From contig OY744520.1 in assembly GCA_963556195.1 (NCBI GenBank), positions 2,342,001 to 2,406,000 of the forward strand: a DNA stretch of 64,000 bases. The letters run 5' to 3'. The stretch is from Sepiola atlantica. Taxonomy: Eukaryota; Mollusca; Cephalopoda; Sepiida; Sepiolidae. Under the pieces are notes generated by a model that made no database searches, was not told the DNA's origin, and worked only from the letters and a program-made list of their open reading frames with translations. Every line of letters starts with the position of its first letter. Position 1 is the first letter of the stretch. This document shows positions 25,004 through 38,540 of the stretch, piece by piece. Both the position numbers and the translations under genes were made by a program.

Positions 25004-25794
25004 ATAGTTAATATTATGCACAGTACTTTCTGCAATTAATGATGATAATGATAATTAAAACTTCTATCAACATTTTAAGATTTTAGGTTTACAAATACTT
25101 TGCTAAAAAAGTGTCATGCAGTATATACATTAGGAGAATGTAACCGTCTATTTTTTATCTATGAAAAAAAAACGAAAAAAAGAGTTTACTGGACTTGCCA
25201 GCTCCACCGAATCATTGCTAAATTACTCTGTTAACCTTGTATATTTTGCTTAGTTAATTTCCTTTGCTATTCTTTAATACTTGCTCGAGCTCCTGTTATT
25301 CCCCCTCTTAACCCGGATAGTCGGATTACAACATGTAGTTAAACACTTGTATAATTTGACATACTCAGACTACTGTTTTCATCTAGGATATTATTCTCAA
25401 AATCTAACCTGCGACCTTTTTGCGTGTCGCGGGTTCTTTACGTTTAAACGTTCATTTAAATTTAGATATCTTATCGCTCGCCTGTGTCACTGCTGATTTG
25501 TTAAAACCCGACTGCAGCCCATATAATTGAAAGATGATACGATAATGGGATGAAGAGAAGAAATATTTATCGAAACGAAAATACAATCTGGTGTGAGCAG
25601 ATTTCCTAAATACAGATTCAACATAGGTATGTATGAATTTTAATTGATAAAATAAAAAAATCATATCCGACCATTTACTCTGCGATTCTATGAAACTGTT
25701 TAAATGTCAGTTCTTCAAACAATGTTTGGTCCTCATAAGTACTCCCAAGTGTATGGGCAAATAAACATATACATGAATATAAAAATAATCTAAA

Positions 25795-25839
<45 letters not shown>

Positions 25840-26193
25840 AACTTATAGCAATATCTATTAATATTAATATAATATTAATATAGCAATATCTATTAATATC
25901 TATTAATAATATCTGTCTGAAGCCGAAACTCCATCAGAGTACTATCACTATTTATTAAGTCCGCCAGCTTCATTACATACTATTAAAAAAACCTGCTTAA
26001 AACACTATGCGCATTTCCTAATTTACATAATCAATTGCTTTTGAACTTCTAATGAATTCGCAAATATACACTCATGATTGTTCTCTTCAGATTTCCAAAT
26101 GTATTTACGCTATTTTGCTCGCTAATAATCTTACTTATAAATTATAATTATTTCTTTCATTATGTATTCATAAAATTAGTTGCGTAGTTATTT
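24999..26193. other. No gene; (TA)n at 25803-25838
   Basis: Short frames at 25281-25496 (+) and 25452-25664 (-) overlap and show no family motif. A direct repeat of atatctattaatat-type sequence lies at 25850-25910. Confidence 0.5.
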
Positions 26194-26194
26194 T

Positions 26195-26294
26195 CTCTAC
26201 GCCCAACTTATTGAACAGCGTACCTCCCTCTGAAAGAGCGCGTTCCTCTACGTCCAACTGATTAAACAGCGTACCTCCCTCTGAAAGGACGCGT
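26195..26294 (+). repeat. 51-bp tandem duplication
   Basis: Two units of 50-51 bp: ctctacgcccaacttattga... and ctctacgtccaactgattaa..., both containing acagcgtacctccctctgaa. They differ at a few positions. Confidence 0.95.
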
Positions 26295-26936
26295 TAATAC
26301 TTTACTGATTTATTTTATTAAAACGTTCTGAGTTTGTTTATTTTCTTAATCTTATTAGCCATTATGTTTTAAAACACACATTTCTTGAATCAAAGGTTTA
26401 ATTAAAATAATAATTGATAAACACACACATTATAAAGAATTTAGTTCACCTAAACTTTTTTTTCTTTCAAAAGTTATCGCGGGTTCTGCAGTAAAAGAGT
26501 ACCGATTTTTTATTGATAATTTACGGATACACCTTTTTACCGATTTGAAAATTACTGTTCGCTGTATGTAATTTTTTAAATTGATTATTTTAACAAATTT
26601 ATTGAATTACATTTTTTAATTAAAATAATAATTGATTTAAAAATTACTATTTTAAACACACACACATACACATTATAATGAATTTAGTTTTTTTGTCAAC
26701 AAAAAAACAACACATCATACTGGAAAACTACATAACTGGTTTTAGAATATTGTTCGCTGTATTTTTTTTTTAATTGTTGATTTTAATTTACGTACATTTT
26801 TTTTGAAAGACATACAATATTACTTATTATATTCTGACGTGGATTTGACGCAAAACAATTGAGTGCAAAGAAAAGCGAGCGGACGATTACTTGGGGGGAC
26901 ACATTTTACTGGGCAAGTAAATAACTGTTTTTAGAA
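26295..26936. other. No recognised feature
   Basis: AT-rich. A motif around aattaaaataataattgat recurs at about 26400 and 26620 with nearby acacacacat blocks, suggesting a diverged ~230-bp duplication. Confidence 0.4.
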
Positions 26937-28292
26937 TTAAATCATGCGCTGCTTCTGATCCAGAATACGAGCCACTCTGTATGTGGGTACAGTCGGGAAG
27001 CAGAGAACAGGGAGGGAGTTCCAGAGGCCGGCAGCACGATGACATAAGCTATTGAAGTAGAAGGCTCTCCGGCATCTAGATACTGCCACTGTTAATGTAT
27101 GCGATTTAGCTGATTGTCGGGTTGGTTTAGTGTATTGACCTCGAGGGGGCACTAGATCAGCTAGTTCATCGGAGCACAACCAATTAAAGTATTTATGAAA
27201 CAAGCACAAAGATGCAACATTGCGGCGATTGTACTGGGGTTGGAGCTTAGGGGAGTAGTGAGGGACCTATGAAGTTGGCGACTCTGTTTTTGACTTTGTC
27301 TAAGAGGGAGAGACTTGTGGATTATTCCCCAGCCCAGATGTGGCAAAAATATTCCATACATGATCGGATGGTGGCTTTGTACAAATACAGGATAATGTCA
27401 GATGTACGAAGTTTATTATCAGGGTAGAGGGATCCCACCTTCTTTGCAGCAGCCTTGGCAATGTATTCATTGCATTTGTTCTAATTCATGTTACCTGTGA
27501 ATGTTAGACCGAGGAGTCTGAATGTTAAACTCTCAGGTTTCTGGTAGCTATTGAAAGAAAGGAGCATTGGTTTTGCGGCATTAAAAGTTATCATTTATGA
27601 CCCCAGTCTACTACAGACTGGACGCCATCTTCAAAGAGTTCAGTCATTGCCTCAGATATGTACGCGCCCTTTTGTTCACATGACGAGAGTAGGGCGTTGC
27701 GTTGTCAGCAAATATACCTATCTCAGACTCAATGTCATCAGGAAGGTCATTTATTAAAGTCAGGAACAATATAGGTCAAATAATTTATCCCTGTGGTAGA
27801 ACAGGATTTACGCCATTTTGTTAGATGAACGGCCATCGAGAACAACCTAGATACTTTTTTGATTTGGAAGGATCTACTTATATTAATGAGGTGTCCAGTT
27901 ATACTATATGAGCGAATATCTAGCAGAAGCCTTTTATGCCAGAGCTTCTCAAAGGCATTGGATATATCAAGCTCTACTGCCGTAGCTTCACCTGCTTTGC
28001 CAAGTGTGTGATACATGCGCGTAGAGATGACCGTTGGGATATCGGTAGTGGATCGTGTGTGTCTAAATACATACTGGCGGCCAGAGAGAAGTCTAGCATT
28101 AACTAGGTGCCGGACTATCGCTAGATTGATTAAGGATTCAAATATTTTAGCAAAGATCGGGAGTAAACTGATTGGGCTGTAGTTCTGGAGATTAATTCTA
28201 TCTCTAGAATTCTTGAAGACTGGTACCAGAGAGGCAATTTTCCAGCTATCAGGAGAGCAACATTTGGCAAGGCATTTGTTATAGTAAACCAC
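26937..28292 (-). pseudogene. LINE reverse transcriptase (CR1/Jockey-like), best minus-strand copy
   Basis: Largest frame 27747-28292 (181 codons): CCSPDSWKIASLVPVFKNS, NYSPISLLPIFAKIFESLI (fingers), GRQYVFRHTRSTTDI, ELDISNAFEKLWHKRLLLDI (motif A with Asp) and YSITGHLINI. After a frameshift, GIFADNATP lies near 27685-27712, i.e. motif C with FADN in place of FADD. The C-terminal tail at 26937-27209 contains YFNWLCSDELADLVPPRGQY and GLWNSLPV, typical of this LINE group. No endonuclease domain is seen. Multiple frameshifts make it non-functional. Confidence 0.9.
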
Positions 28293-31200
28293 CTATATTA
28301 TTATTTTTGTTTACTATGCAGATGTCTTAAACAACTGTACACCTTTATGACTTAGGTTTTCGGGTATTAATTATTATAAAATAATATAATATTAGTGTTC
28401 ATATATATGTGATGCAAACGTCTCCATCCAACTACTATAGAAATTCTATTTATTTTTAAAATAATTTCAATCATGCTTTTTTATATTATTTATAAATTTA
28501 TTTATTATCTCGCCTAGCAGGCATCCCATTTACACTCCTTTTAATTGATTTTAACAGGATTTTTCGCATGATGTGTGTTAATATTTGGAATTTTATTGGA
28601 CGTCGAAGGTCGCTTAAATGTCCACCAAAATCTCTGGATTTGAGTTCTTTTAATTATTTCGCATAGGGACATCTTAAATCGGTGATTTTCGCTGATAAAC
28701 CAAGAACACACATTAAACGATGGCATAACACAATGAATTCAAACCATTAAAAAATAAAAATCTATTCAATTGAGGAAAAAGCATGTGCAATTGAAACTAT
28801 ATACTCGAAAATGTGTCGTCCCAACAGAAAAGTGTTTGAAAGAAGGTGGATATCAATTCAAACATTATTGTAAATTGTATATTGTAGTTTAGTAAATTGT
28901 TTATAAATCCAGACATTGTCACCTCCGTATGTGTAGATATAAATATAAATATAGAGAGAGAAAGGAGAAGGGACATATGAAGAGATAACTTTGCAAAGCC
29001 ATTCTTAGATTTTTTAGTGAATTTTCAAGTTTATTTATTCAACGAACGCGAGTTTAGCCTTCTAAATAGTTCGCAGATGTTGTTACCATTTACAGCTCAG
29101 CGTCGATCGCGGTACCCGAGATCAAGAAAGGTTTCTCACATACAAATCTGCGTGATGGGTGGGTGTATTAAATGTGGCGGAAAAATAACATGTTTGCGAT
29201 TCCCTTAAATAAACTGCACCGTACGCGCGCTATACCGAAGGTATCAGTGTTAGAGCTAGTGTTAGGGTTAGTAAAACATCCTTATCAAGTCTCATTTACT
29301 AGAAAACGATGACTGCAACAAAATCATTGGACATTGCTAAGCGCCTGCGTCAATGATGTCGCTCCCTCTTGTATTCACCGTGAGCCGTTATTACAAATTG
29401 AACAAATATTTGTATACATGTAGATAAGAAGCGTATATTTTATTGATTGTATTGATTTTACAGGGAAATAAAACCAATATGAAATATTTGTCTGTGAGAG
29501 ATTAGATCAGAAGAACAAATAATTAGATTGATAAATGCGCCTAGAATTGATTTAATCAGATAACATTTTTGCATCGGTCGTGAAATCCCTCGTGCAAAAG
29601 TCGAAATTGCAATATTAATAACAATTTTCATTAGTAAGACTGTTTAAAGAAAATACGTATGAAGTAAAATTTACTAGGAATATTGAGTTTGGGTAATTTA
29701 AGGGTTTTATACCTTCTTCTGACTTGCAGCAAAGTTAGATATTCATTCTCTTTAAAGGGGAGCCAGCTTCGTGGGGGTCTATTCTGCAAGAATACAAAAT
29801 TACCCACGTAAGGACACCTGATAGAGGAATACCAGGCGACAGTCAATAAATAAACCTTCTTCTGAAAGAGGGGATACTATCTTGGAGTATATCCCCTTTG
29901 TACTGAACCAGGATATTTTGTAGGAAAGCTCCGTACCAAAATACCGCCGTCACCAAGAAAACAGGCAAAATGGGTGCTGTAGTACTTACTCAATAAAGTG
30001 GAATCTATTTATACAAATTATACCATTCATGAATATTTACATCGTTTGTCTTCTATTCATGCTTCAACATGAACTAACATCGATAGGTGGCCACTATTCC
30101 ACACATTAGCGTGTATTCTGCATTATATTAAGCCTAACCCTAACAATAATCTAACTCTAATCCTAACATTTACCCTAATTCGACGCATGTGCAGACATAA
30201 CCTATAAAAGTAGACAAAAGGCGTGTTGCATAACTGGCAGGGATATTTTTCTTTGCAAAAATCTTTTTTTTTTATTAGTGGCAGGCCTCTTCTATAAAAG
30301 ATTTCCGAACCAAAGCATATCTGATTCAGACCAAGCAGTCGCCTCCCCCTTTCTAGCGAACTAGACGCTAAAATCAAAACGTGCCACATATTCTTCAACT
30401 ATGTGTGAAATAAAGTTTGTTGTGTTCTCTTACACACTCTTATAGGCCCTCATTGTTTATGCTCCTTAGCCACACTTTTTCTTAAAAGAGACACATTTAG
30501 AATTGTCTCCCCCTTCATCGACAGAATTAATTGTAGCAGCATATTCAGCTCACACATGGAGCCAATTCTTTTAGCCTTCTAAATTATTCTAATATTTTGA
30601 GAACCGTCGGTAAAATATATTTCCTTTCTTCTCCCCATTTATTGAATTACATTTTCACTAGAAGAAGCAGTTTTCCCATGTGCATTTAACGTACTCTGTT
30701 TACCTTTTTACCACGTGTAAGCTTTTATTTATCATCTTTTCTTAATCTGCTCCTAACTAGGTAATCTCTACTGTTTTCATCATGGTAATATTTCTATCCT
30801 TTAATAACTTTTTTCGTTGTTAGAAAACATACGTTTTTTTTTCTAGTAAGTAATCCCATGACTCCCTCTTTCTTCTTCTGTTATGTTAGACTTCTCGGCT
30901 TTGCTAACGTTTATTAATTATGTATTGCGTATTGGTTGAATTGTGTTTCGTTATTTTTGAGTTTTACCTTTTTTCTGGTGATAAATACCACGGTTCGTGA
31001 AACCAAAATTGTTTCAAAGTTTTGATTAACGAAACACGTTTAACTGACAATCAATCATATGCGCGCGCTTTCAAAAAAGTATGCACACCTGAAAGGTACA
31101 GTTTCGGTTGATTAGTCTTTACGGCATATCAGCTTTATTGCGTCATTTAATGCCAAATTCAGTAAAACTTTATATTTTAAGTTTTTAATATATTCAAATA

Positions 31201-33790
31201 ATATCTGTAATATTAGTAATTTTTGTAAAACTTTATATTTATAGTTCTTAACATCATCAAATATTTATAGATTAATTTATTCTGTAGGCATATATATTGT
31301 TAACAATAGTCTACAAACTATAGATTTTATTTAACCCATGGATCGGTCCATTATAGATACTACTATTCCGGGTCAGAGTAAACCTGGGAGTTATGAAAAA
31401 TAAGTGACTTATACTTTAAAAAATTGGGCCTCATCAACGGATGTAGCTTCCTGTCATACCCTGGATCAAGTTGGTGTAGTTTAGTTTGAGCAGTAGGTAG
31501 GGTTGGGAAGTAAGGTAAGCAGATGATTAAAACAGTTAAGGAAATGAGTAGAAGTTGCTAGGGAAGATTGATTACGGGTGGTGAGTGAGTAGGAGGCTGG
31601 GCGAATACTTTAGATGTAGGGAGCAGTTTACTGTCCTGTCCGGGACCATTGAATTGAAATGTAGATGTCTGAGATTGTTTAGCTCATAAATTAAATAAAA
31701 TAGAATCAGAGTTGAATTATTTGTGTATTTTTTAAAGTTAGGTTGTAATCAATTTTGTTGGAGTTAGTATTTAATAAAAAGTAATAGAACAACAAGCAGA
31801 CGGAAGCAAGGCGAGTGCAGCATCTTCTAGGGATGAGTGTTTACCTAGAGAACAGTCGAAATGCTGCAGTTGTCGCCATAAATTGAGTGCCGGCTAATGA
31901 AGTGAACTAATTGAGACAGAACTTCAAAGTACTAGCAGCCACAGCCACACGACTGCAGCCTAATAGTATGCACGATATTGATGCCCTTCAAGCAATATTC
32001 ACGATACCAGTGTAAAGAGTACAATAAAAATAAACAAATAAATATACTAATTGTTCCGTTTTGATATCGATTACGGTTCTTCAGTTAAACTACTATTTTC
32101 TAAGAGTGAATACTTAAGCAACAAATCACTTGTTAATACATTAAAAAAAACTGAGAGAAAATACTAATTCAGGTCTAGTGCGGCTGTGGCACTCTGTGAG
32201 TAAATACGTAGTGATTAAATCTGGAATGTCGTCCGCTTGGTGTTGAGAAAAGATTACACATCGTCGCCAAACTCGGTTAACCATGACATGTGTATGACTA
32301 ATCTGTCGACTCTACGCATCCCTACTTCACAAAACGTTGGTGATGTACCATCGTTCGTAATTCAATATAGAAACAAAAACTGGTAGTAAATCGTTTTTAC
32401 GTTATCAATTGACATTTTGTTTATTTCGATTTTAGATTCTCCGCATCACACTTTTCTGTAAGAGTAAATATCTAAGGCATCAAACAGCATACAATGACAT
32501 CATTTAAAAAGCAACAACTTAGCATCACTTAAAAACGCATACTTTATCTACCATGAACACTTTTCGATGATTGATGTCAAAATATAACACACATCGATCT
32601 CTTATTCTTCGAAAGTATCTTCATATGCGTTCAATAAACAACTCTCTATTGGTATGACCATCATACATTTCTAGATACGGATGAACCTACTCCTCTTATT
32701 TCTCTTGAACCATATTTCAATCAAATCATACTAAATTGGAAGTGACAATGTTGGTATAAGCGTGGAATATAATATATGGATTTAACATGCGACCCTAAGA
32801 CATCGCCTGCAGATGAATTCGATAAAAAAATAGAAGACAAAAACGTTGTTAGTTTGGAAAATAAGCCAACAGAAGATTGAATGAATAGAAACAAGTGTTA
32901 GAACGAAGAAAAAAAGGACTAGGATGTATGTGTCAATGCCACTGCTGATTTAGTATTATTAAACTGAGCTAAATGTCAGGAGATCTGAATAAAAGTACAA
33001 AGTTCTAGGCTATCAGATTCTGTCGTCAGTTAACAATAATTTTTATAAATAAATATTTGTAGAGTAAGGTTTGTGTACGCATCATAACCCATTTGAGGGA
33101 TTGAATTTGGATGTAAAATGCACTGGGTTTGAAATTTAGCTACGAACGCACTTTCTCATCTCCCATCACGTTCTATTTCTCTAACCTGTATCGGTTGTTA
33201 TTTTACTAAAACATTTTGCTGGCAAATTGACAGCTTTTCATAAACTACCAATATTCATCTTAGGAATATACATCCCAGCAACCTGCGCATTCTTTTTCGT
33301 ACACGTTTATATGACGGAAAATGCATGCGAGGTAGCGTATTCTTTTAGCTTCAGATAAGTAAATAAATATTCGAGACAAGAATAAATAGATTAAAATAGC
33401 TTTAATTTATATCATTGAGTCCATATGAAGTTAGGCACGAAGTCAGAAAATCGAGATGAAAAAAAAAACGCGCACAAGAGGAAGCAGACTCTGGCCTACA
33501 GAAATAGCTTTAGAAACCCTGTCGGCATTCTCCGGTAGGGGCGCCATGGGCAATTACTGATAAACAAACCCCTTAATTGCGAGAAAGTAAAAGCTGGGAA
33601 TGTGGATCTCCTTCGACTGCGCATAACCATAAGTTATCCCGACAGAAACACAATTTCAAGCTTCAAATTAGCCTACATTCTGTCGACTGTTGTGAAAACC
33701 TCTGCTAAATCGTTTGCAATAGTTGTTGTTTTTTTAGTTAGATAACTGAAAAGTTCAATATACTTTAAAATAAATAAAATCGACGGCTAG

Positions 33791-35042
33791 GGTAAAAAGT
33801 AACAGTTCGGTTCGTGTTGTGTAGAAGTACCAAAACCAACATTTAAGGATACACTTAAATACAAGATGAACTCAACAGTTTCTTTCATTAAAAAACTTCT
33901 TCGCAAAAATCATGAAATAATACCATGGTTACACGGAGTTGCCCGGGGGATTATTAAGTAATTCATTGCTCATCAATATCAATTGATTTTATACTGTTGT
34001 CATACGCGAGGTAAATCTTACTGTAAATAAAATTACAAAACATACACGAGACGAGTGTTACTTAAAAATAATAACCCTCTTTCTGTTTCTTCTAGATTTG
34101 TAAATAAAGCATCTGTGTGCCCGTACATTAATTTATATGTTAAGCACAAAAATATTAAGACTAAGAGAATATCTTTTGTCTATTATTGTTAGTGATTAAG
34201 ATAAAGTTTTCTTCTTTGTTCATACATTAAATGATCGTACGTGATTATTCGTTCCTTCTTTTATTATTATCAGTCATTATTAAGATCAAGATTATAAGAA
34301 TAAGTTTGTATACGTGATTATTCAAGCAAACCGGGCACACGTACGTTCACCTTTATTATATAGATTAGGTTTGTAAAATGTCAACAGGTACATATCGTTG
34401 TGAATAACAGGTAATGATTTGATGTGATTACTACCAACCCCACACACCTATCGTCAAGAGAAGCAAGCGTATCAGATAATGAAAAGTCTATATAGAAAAT
34501 GACAAGTCGAACAATGTTTTCTTTTTCGTATAAGTCATCATTATTTATCGATTAGAATACGTTTTTATGTAGTTTCTTTCCTCATTGAATATTTTTCTTG
34601 TGTTCGTTTATTTTTTCTTGTTTTCGAAGTGTGTTGAAAGTGTCAGAGCAGGTGAAAATTCTGAATCTTGTCACGAAAAGACCAACAATTAAGCAGGGAT
34701 TTGTAAAATCTGTTACGCGCCTACAGGTATCGATTTCCGGTGCTTTTTAAGAATACGTATCCAGAGATTTGCAGTCGTGACGAATCATGACGTAAGCAGT
34801 CTCGACTACGAGCTGAGAAAATCGAATCAAGTCCGATGCTTCTAAAGAATACGAACCGAACTAAATCGACTTTTGCTGAACTAAACCCAACACTTAGGTC
34901 AAGGTTAGTTTAGAGTTAGGTTAGGGCTAGTGTAAAAAAACAGAACAGTCAGTATTATGCAGAAGTACTGAAACAAAATTACATAATACACAAGATATAT
35001 TTAACAGTTTATTTCGTTAAACAACTACTTCTTCCATCAAAA
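33791..35042. repeat. Pair of diverged ~115-bp direct repeats 1.1 kb apart
   Basis: Units 33791-33910 and 34929-35042 share, in order, gtaaaaa, acag, gtagaagtac/gcagaagtac, acaagat, aacagtttctttc/aacagtttatttc, gttaaa/attaaa and acttcttc. They could be the ends (LTRs) of one old element. No coding motif was seen between them. Confidence 0.5.
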
Positions 35043-35089
35043 CTCGCTAATAATGCATTCAGTTTGTTCAGCAAAGTTGCCAGTCTCGA

Positions 35090-35165
35090 AGTCTATTAGA
35101 GAGAGATGCCAGAGAGGGTGAGAGGTATGATAACAAAGTGTATACAGAAACAGTGTTGCAAGAGA

Positions 35166-35205
<40 letters not shown>

Positions 35206-35400
35206 GAAGAGAGAGAAAAAAAGAGCAAGTGATATGTGGATAAATTATTAACAAAAAATGAATTAGTAATCAAAGAGAGAAAGAGACATAAAGGGAGGAG
35301 AAAAAGAGAACGTAAAGAGCAATATATCATGCTGTAAGAGACATAGAAAGAGAGATACATAGAGGGAGGGAAAGGGGGTAAAGGAACATAGCAAACAAAT
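35090..35400 (+). repeat. (AG)n and purine-rich tract
   Basis: A perfect (AG)n block at about 35169-35201 sits within a ~300-base GA-rich strand. Serine/leucine-rich minus-strand frames are artefacts. Confidence 0.85.
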
Positions 35401-36055
35401 CAGAAGAGAAAAATATAAAGCATAACAAATATAAAGCGTGTCTAGAAGATAAAGCCTGGCGATTCTCTGAGCATACGTGATTATAAGATGGCTTTCACAG
35501 TCAGACATGGAGTGTACATACGTCGAGTATAGATGCCCCTTTTACGTCCTTCTTTTGTGTACCAGAAATGAATCACACTAAAGATGGGAAGTTATTTCTA
35601 AAATCACTAAAGTTAATATTGACCTCTACACTTACTTTTGTTAAAACCCACGCACGCAAACACACATACACACATATATATCTTTACATAATGTTAAAGC
35701 GTGTATATGTTTATATACAATATTATCTCCTAAAATAGTTAAACGATCATCATGAATTTTGGAACATAGCTGCTATGCGCAAGGAGTCAAAATGTGGGCT
35801 ATATTTAGTTTAACTTAGTGTTATCTAAGAGTACTAAAATAGAGATGGAAGCCCTTTGTAAACATTCAGATTGTTCCGATTGCTGTGAACGTTAACATCA
35901 AGTGATAGACATCAATTAATGAATATTTTCCAAAGTTTAGTTCCTTTGGGATATTTTAATGGATTTTAGGGAGGAAAGTATCAGCTTTTGCCTATTACGA
36001 AATGTTATATTTTAACACAAGGACTTTCTACTATAGTTTAGTTCCTAGAAATAAT

Positions 36056-36058
<3 letters not shown>

Positions 36059-36097
<39 letters not shown>
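36059..36097. repeat. (TA)n microsatellite
   Basis: About 38 bases of TA. Confidence 0.95.
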
Positions 36098-36100
<3 letters not shown>

Positions 36101-36602
36101 CTATGTTTAGCCTTGTTGTTCTTAAACGAACTTGTATTATTATAGTATCTTTATATATGTAAGTTTTCACCGATATTCAACCTGGTTGATTAAGATATCT
36201 GATAAATGATTATTTAGCAAGTATTATTCTCGATTCATTTGCAAGTCAATTTGTAAAAACTGATTCCTATTTTTATTTCTATCGGAATCATTGCTTATAT
36301 ATTCACAATGTTACTTATTTTGTTTTTCTCATTATTTTAGCTGTCAATTTTTATTATTATTTTCAATTAATATTTGACTTTTATGTCTTTTATCAATTTT
36401 ATCCGAGTTTTATGTATATGTCTCTAATTAATATCTTATATCTCGGACTATTTGTGGGACAATATCGATTCATTGAGGTTCATGAATTTATTTTTCCTTT
36501 GAGTTCTAAACATTTGATTAGATGTTGGAGAAAATAAAAAATATCATTCTTTGTTTTCTATTTTTATTATTATGTTCAATGCAGCTAACGAAAAAAACAA
36601 AC

Positions 36603-36610
<8 letters not shown>

Positions 36611-36673
<63 letters not shown>

Positions 36674-36682
36674 TTTTTTCTA

Positions 36683-36717
<35 letters not shown>
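36611..36717. repeat. Two (TA)n tracts
   Basis: 36611-36671 and 36687-36717, separated by a copy of ttcttttttctaatata that also precedes the first tract. The second tract abuts the TA-bounded repeat. Confidence 0.95.
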
Positions 36718-36721
<4 letters not shown>

Positions 36722-36726
36722 AATAT

Positions 36727-36946
36727 AGTAGTAAGCTATGAAAATATATTTATGGCAATTAAGCTACACAAAGGCTCCCGCGTTTCATCACCGGGGGAAT
36801 CTTCAGGCTAAACTGCCATAAATATATTTTCATATCTTGCTACCTAGCTCTACTTACGTATCGAGCACTGTTTGAGTAAATACTGAAAATTGATACATAA
36901 AAAATATATCTCTTTATAAAATGTTATGTTGATACATGAAATACTA
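36727..36946 (-). repeat. TA-bounded ~220-bp repeat, copy at 36.7 kb
   Basis: Near-identical in inverse orientation to 50622-50845. Read on the minus strand it contains tactaatatttcatgtatc-like 5' sequence, tatcaattttcagtatttac, gtgctcgatacgtaagtaga, cctgaagattcccccgg, gatgaaacgcgggagcc, gtgtagcttaattgcc and ataaatatattttcatagct. Its own internal ...atgaaaatatatttatggca is inverted at the other flank, giving partial inverted ends. (TA)n lies on both sides. The ctgaagattcc...gatgaaac module matches the hammerhead-like SINE at 23.8 kb. Class unresolved (SINE-like or MITE-like). Confidence 0.85.

Positions 36947-37010
<64 letters not shown>
36947..37010. repeat. (TA)n microsatellite
   Basis: About 60 bases of TA abutting the end of the TA-bounded repeat. 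Confidence 0.95.
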
Positions 37011-37013
<3 letters not shown>

Positions 37014-37234
37014 GACAGATATTTTTATTGGAATCAAAACACGAGTGCATAAGAGTGGATTTTACTTGTTCCCCAACCTTGAGTCTATGGATCCCTAACA
37101 CGACTTATGCGTTCTTTGCAAATCATTCGGATATTTTAATGGTTCATTCCTCTCAAATAATCAATTCATGAAGTTTCCGAAAACAGTTTTATATCGTACG
37201 TGCATTAAAATATATAGATGGCAACTTTGAATAC

Positions 37235-37400
37235 TGACACCAGGGGAAATTAAAAAAAGAATGAATTACATTTTTTTTACATCTGACAGAACGAACATAG
37301 GTCACAATTGCAATATTTAGAAGTAATGTCGGTTTGGATCTGTGGAAAATGTATTTACCCACGAAAAGGATTACTTCTGAGTTGAATGGTATATGGTATT
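37235..37400 (+). repeat. Interspersed repeat shared with 54495-54640
   Basis: Shared strings in order: atctgacagaacg, atgtcggttt, tgtggaaaat, tacccacgaaaag and acttctga(g/a)ttgaa. Class unknown. At 54.4 kb the copy starts next to (TA)n with tactagcgtgacccgtgg. Confidence 0.75.
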
Positions 37401-37465
37401 TTGTTACCTAAAATAAAAAGGGCAAATATACGCAGGATGCCGTCCGGGTTCCCCATGTTGGCTAT

Positions 37466-37506
37466 AAAAGGATCTGAACGTAAGGAGCTTACGTTCAGAT
37501 CTTTTT
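37466..37506. repeat. 14-bp perfect hairpin with 3-base loop
   Basis: GATCTGAACGTAAG at 37471-37484 pairs with 37488-37501 across loop gag. Pairing extends outward (aaaag/ctttt) with one G-T. Confidence 0.9.
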
Positions 37507-38523
37507 TGTTTTACTTCCGCGGCTGTAATATTCTTTTGCTGTCATTCTCTAATGATTTTGTTAGTGTACGTGGTATATTTTTCCTGTTATCTTGTCGGAA
37601 CTATAGCGTTTTACTATTCCACAGGTAAAAATAACAGTGCCCTATCACATAACATTTTATGTGTTAGATGTTTACAATAAATAGTGATGATTCATATTTG
37701 CTTAAATGACCAAAACCAAACGTTTCCGAGTCGATGTTCATGGGAATTTATTTAATTATTTAGGTATATAGAACATACACCATCAGGTTATGCTATCTGT
37801 TTTCTAAACATCTTGTATTGCTTGTGTTTGCATACCTCTGTTTATTTTCATTTGACAAAGCCGTATACTGACATCAAATAACACTTTTCGAGGGTAAGAT
37901 TTTTATTTTATTTTTTGTAATCATATTTTATTAGTTTGCATTCGCGCTGGACATACATCAACAGAAAAAAAACGCAACGTTTTACTTTGTTTTATATTAT
38001 TTATAACTTGAGAATTGAAAATTATAGATACGAAATAAGAGTGAGAACGGTAATATGTGATGTAATAGAGTTTGGAGTAAGAGTACACAGGGTTCTCATC
38101 AATTCGCGGCACTGAAACATGTAAATATTTAAATATGGCAGGAAGCCTAGAAAACATCGATTGACTGAATTATTCATAAGATTATTGAATTAAAAAATTC
38201 AGCTAAAATGTATGTATCTACAAAAATATGTATATTTGAATATTGCATCGACTGCGTATGGAATAAACTGTAGACTAAAAACGAAAACTGCAGAAAAAGA
38301 GAGGGTTTTATGTAAGAAAATACATGCATAGCAACGGGGTAACTGATTCGTAGATAAGTAAAATAAGCTATTCTTGCATCAGAATATTTTACAACGCGTA
38401 AAATACACACCTAAACAACGCACTAAAATATATCTTACATCCAAAATTTCATTTAATAAATACTTAAATATGATATCTAAATGCACGTAAACAGATATAT
38501 TCAACAACTTAGAAACAATTGTT
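37507..38523. other. No recognised feature
   Basis: AT-rich. Short frames only, no family motif. Confidence 0.5.
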
Positions 38524-38540
38524 TATATATATATATATAA

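Larger units (their letters stand above)
28293..36058. other. 7.8 kb without genes; scattered old repeats
   Basis: Decayed telomere-like strings occur near 29259, 30125-30180 (complement) and 34905-34930. One half of the old repeat shared with 9139-9790 lies at 31097-31390. Two diverged direct repeats of ~115 bp lie at 33791-33910 and 34929-35042, and an AG-rich block at 35090-35400. No frame shows a recognisable domain. The frames at 28541, 29017, 29631 and 30123 are not supported as genes. Confidence 0.5.

Noticed and set aside
26195..26294. Possible CRISPR-like repeat
   Set aside because: Only two adjacent 51-bp units without spacers; a simple tandem duplication.
35037..35508. Serine/leucine-rich minus-strand frames
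   Set aside because: Product of the (AG)n and GA-rich tract; no hydrophobic pattern or signal peptide I would trust.
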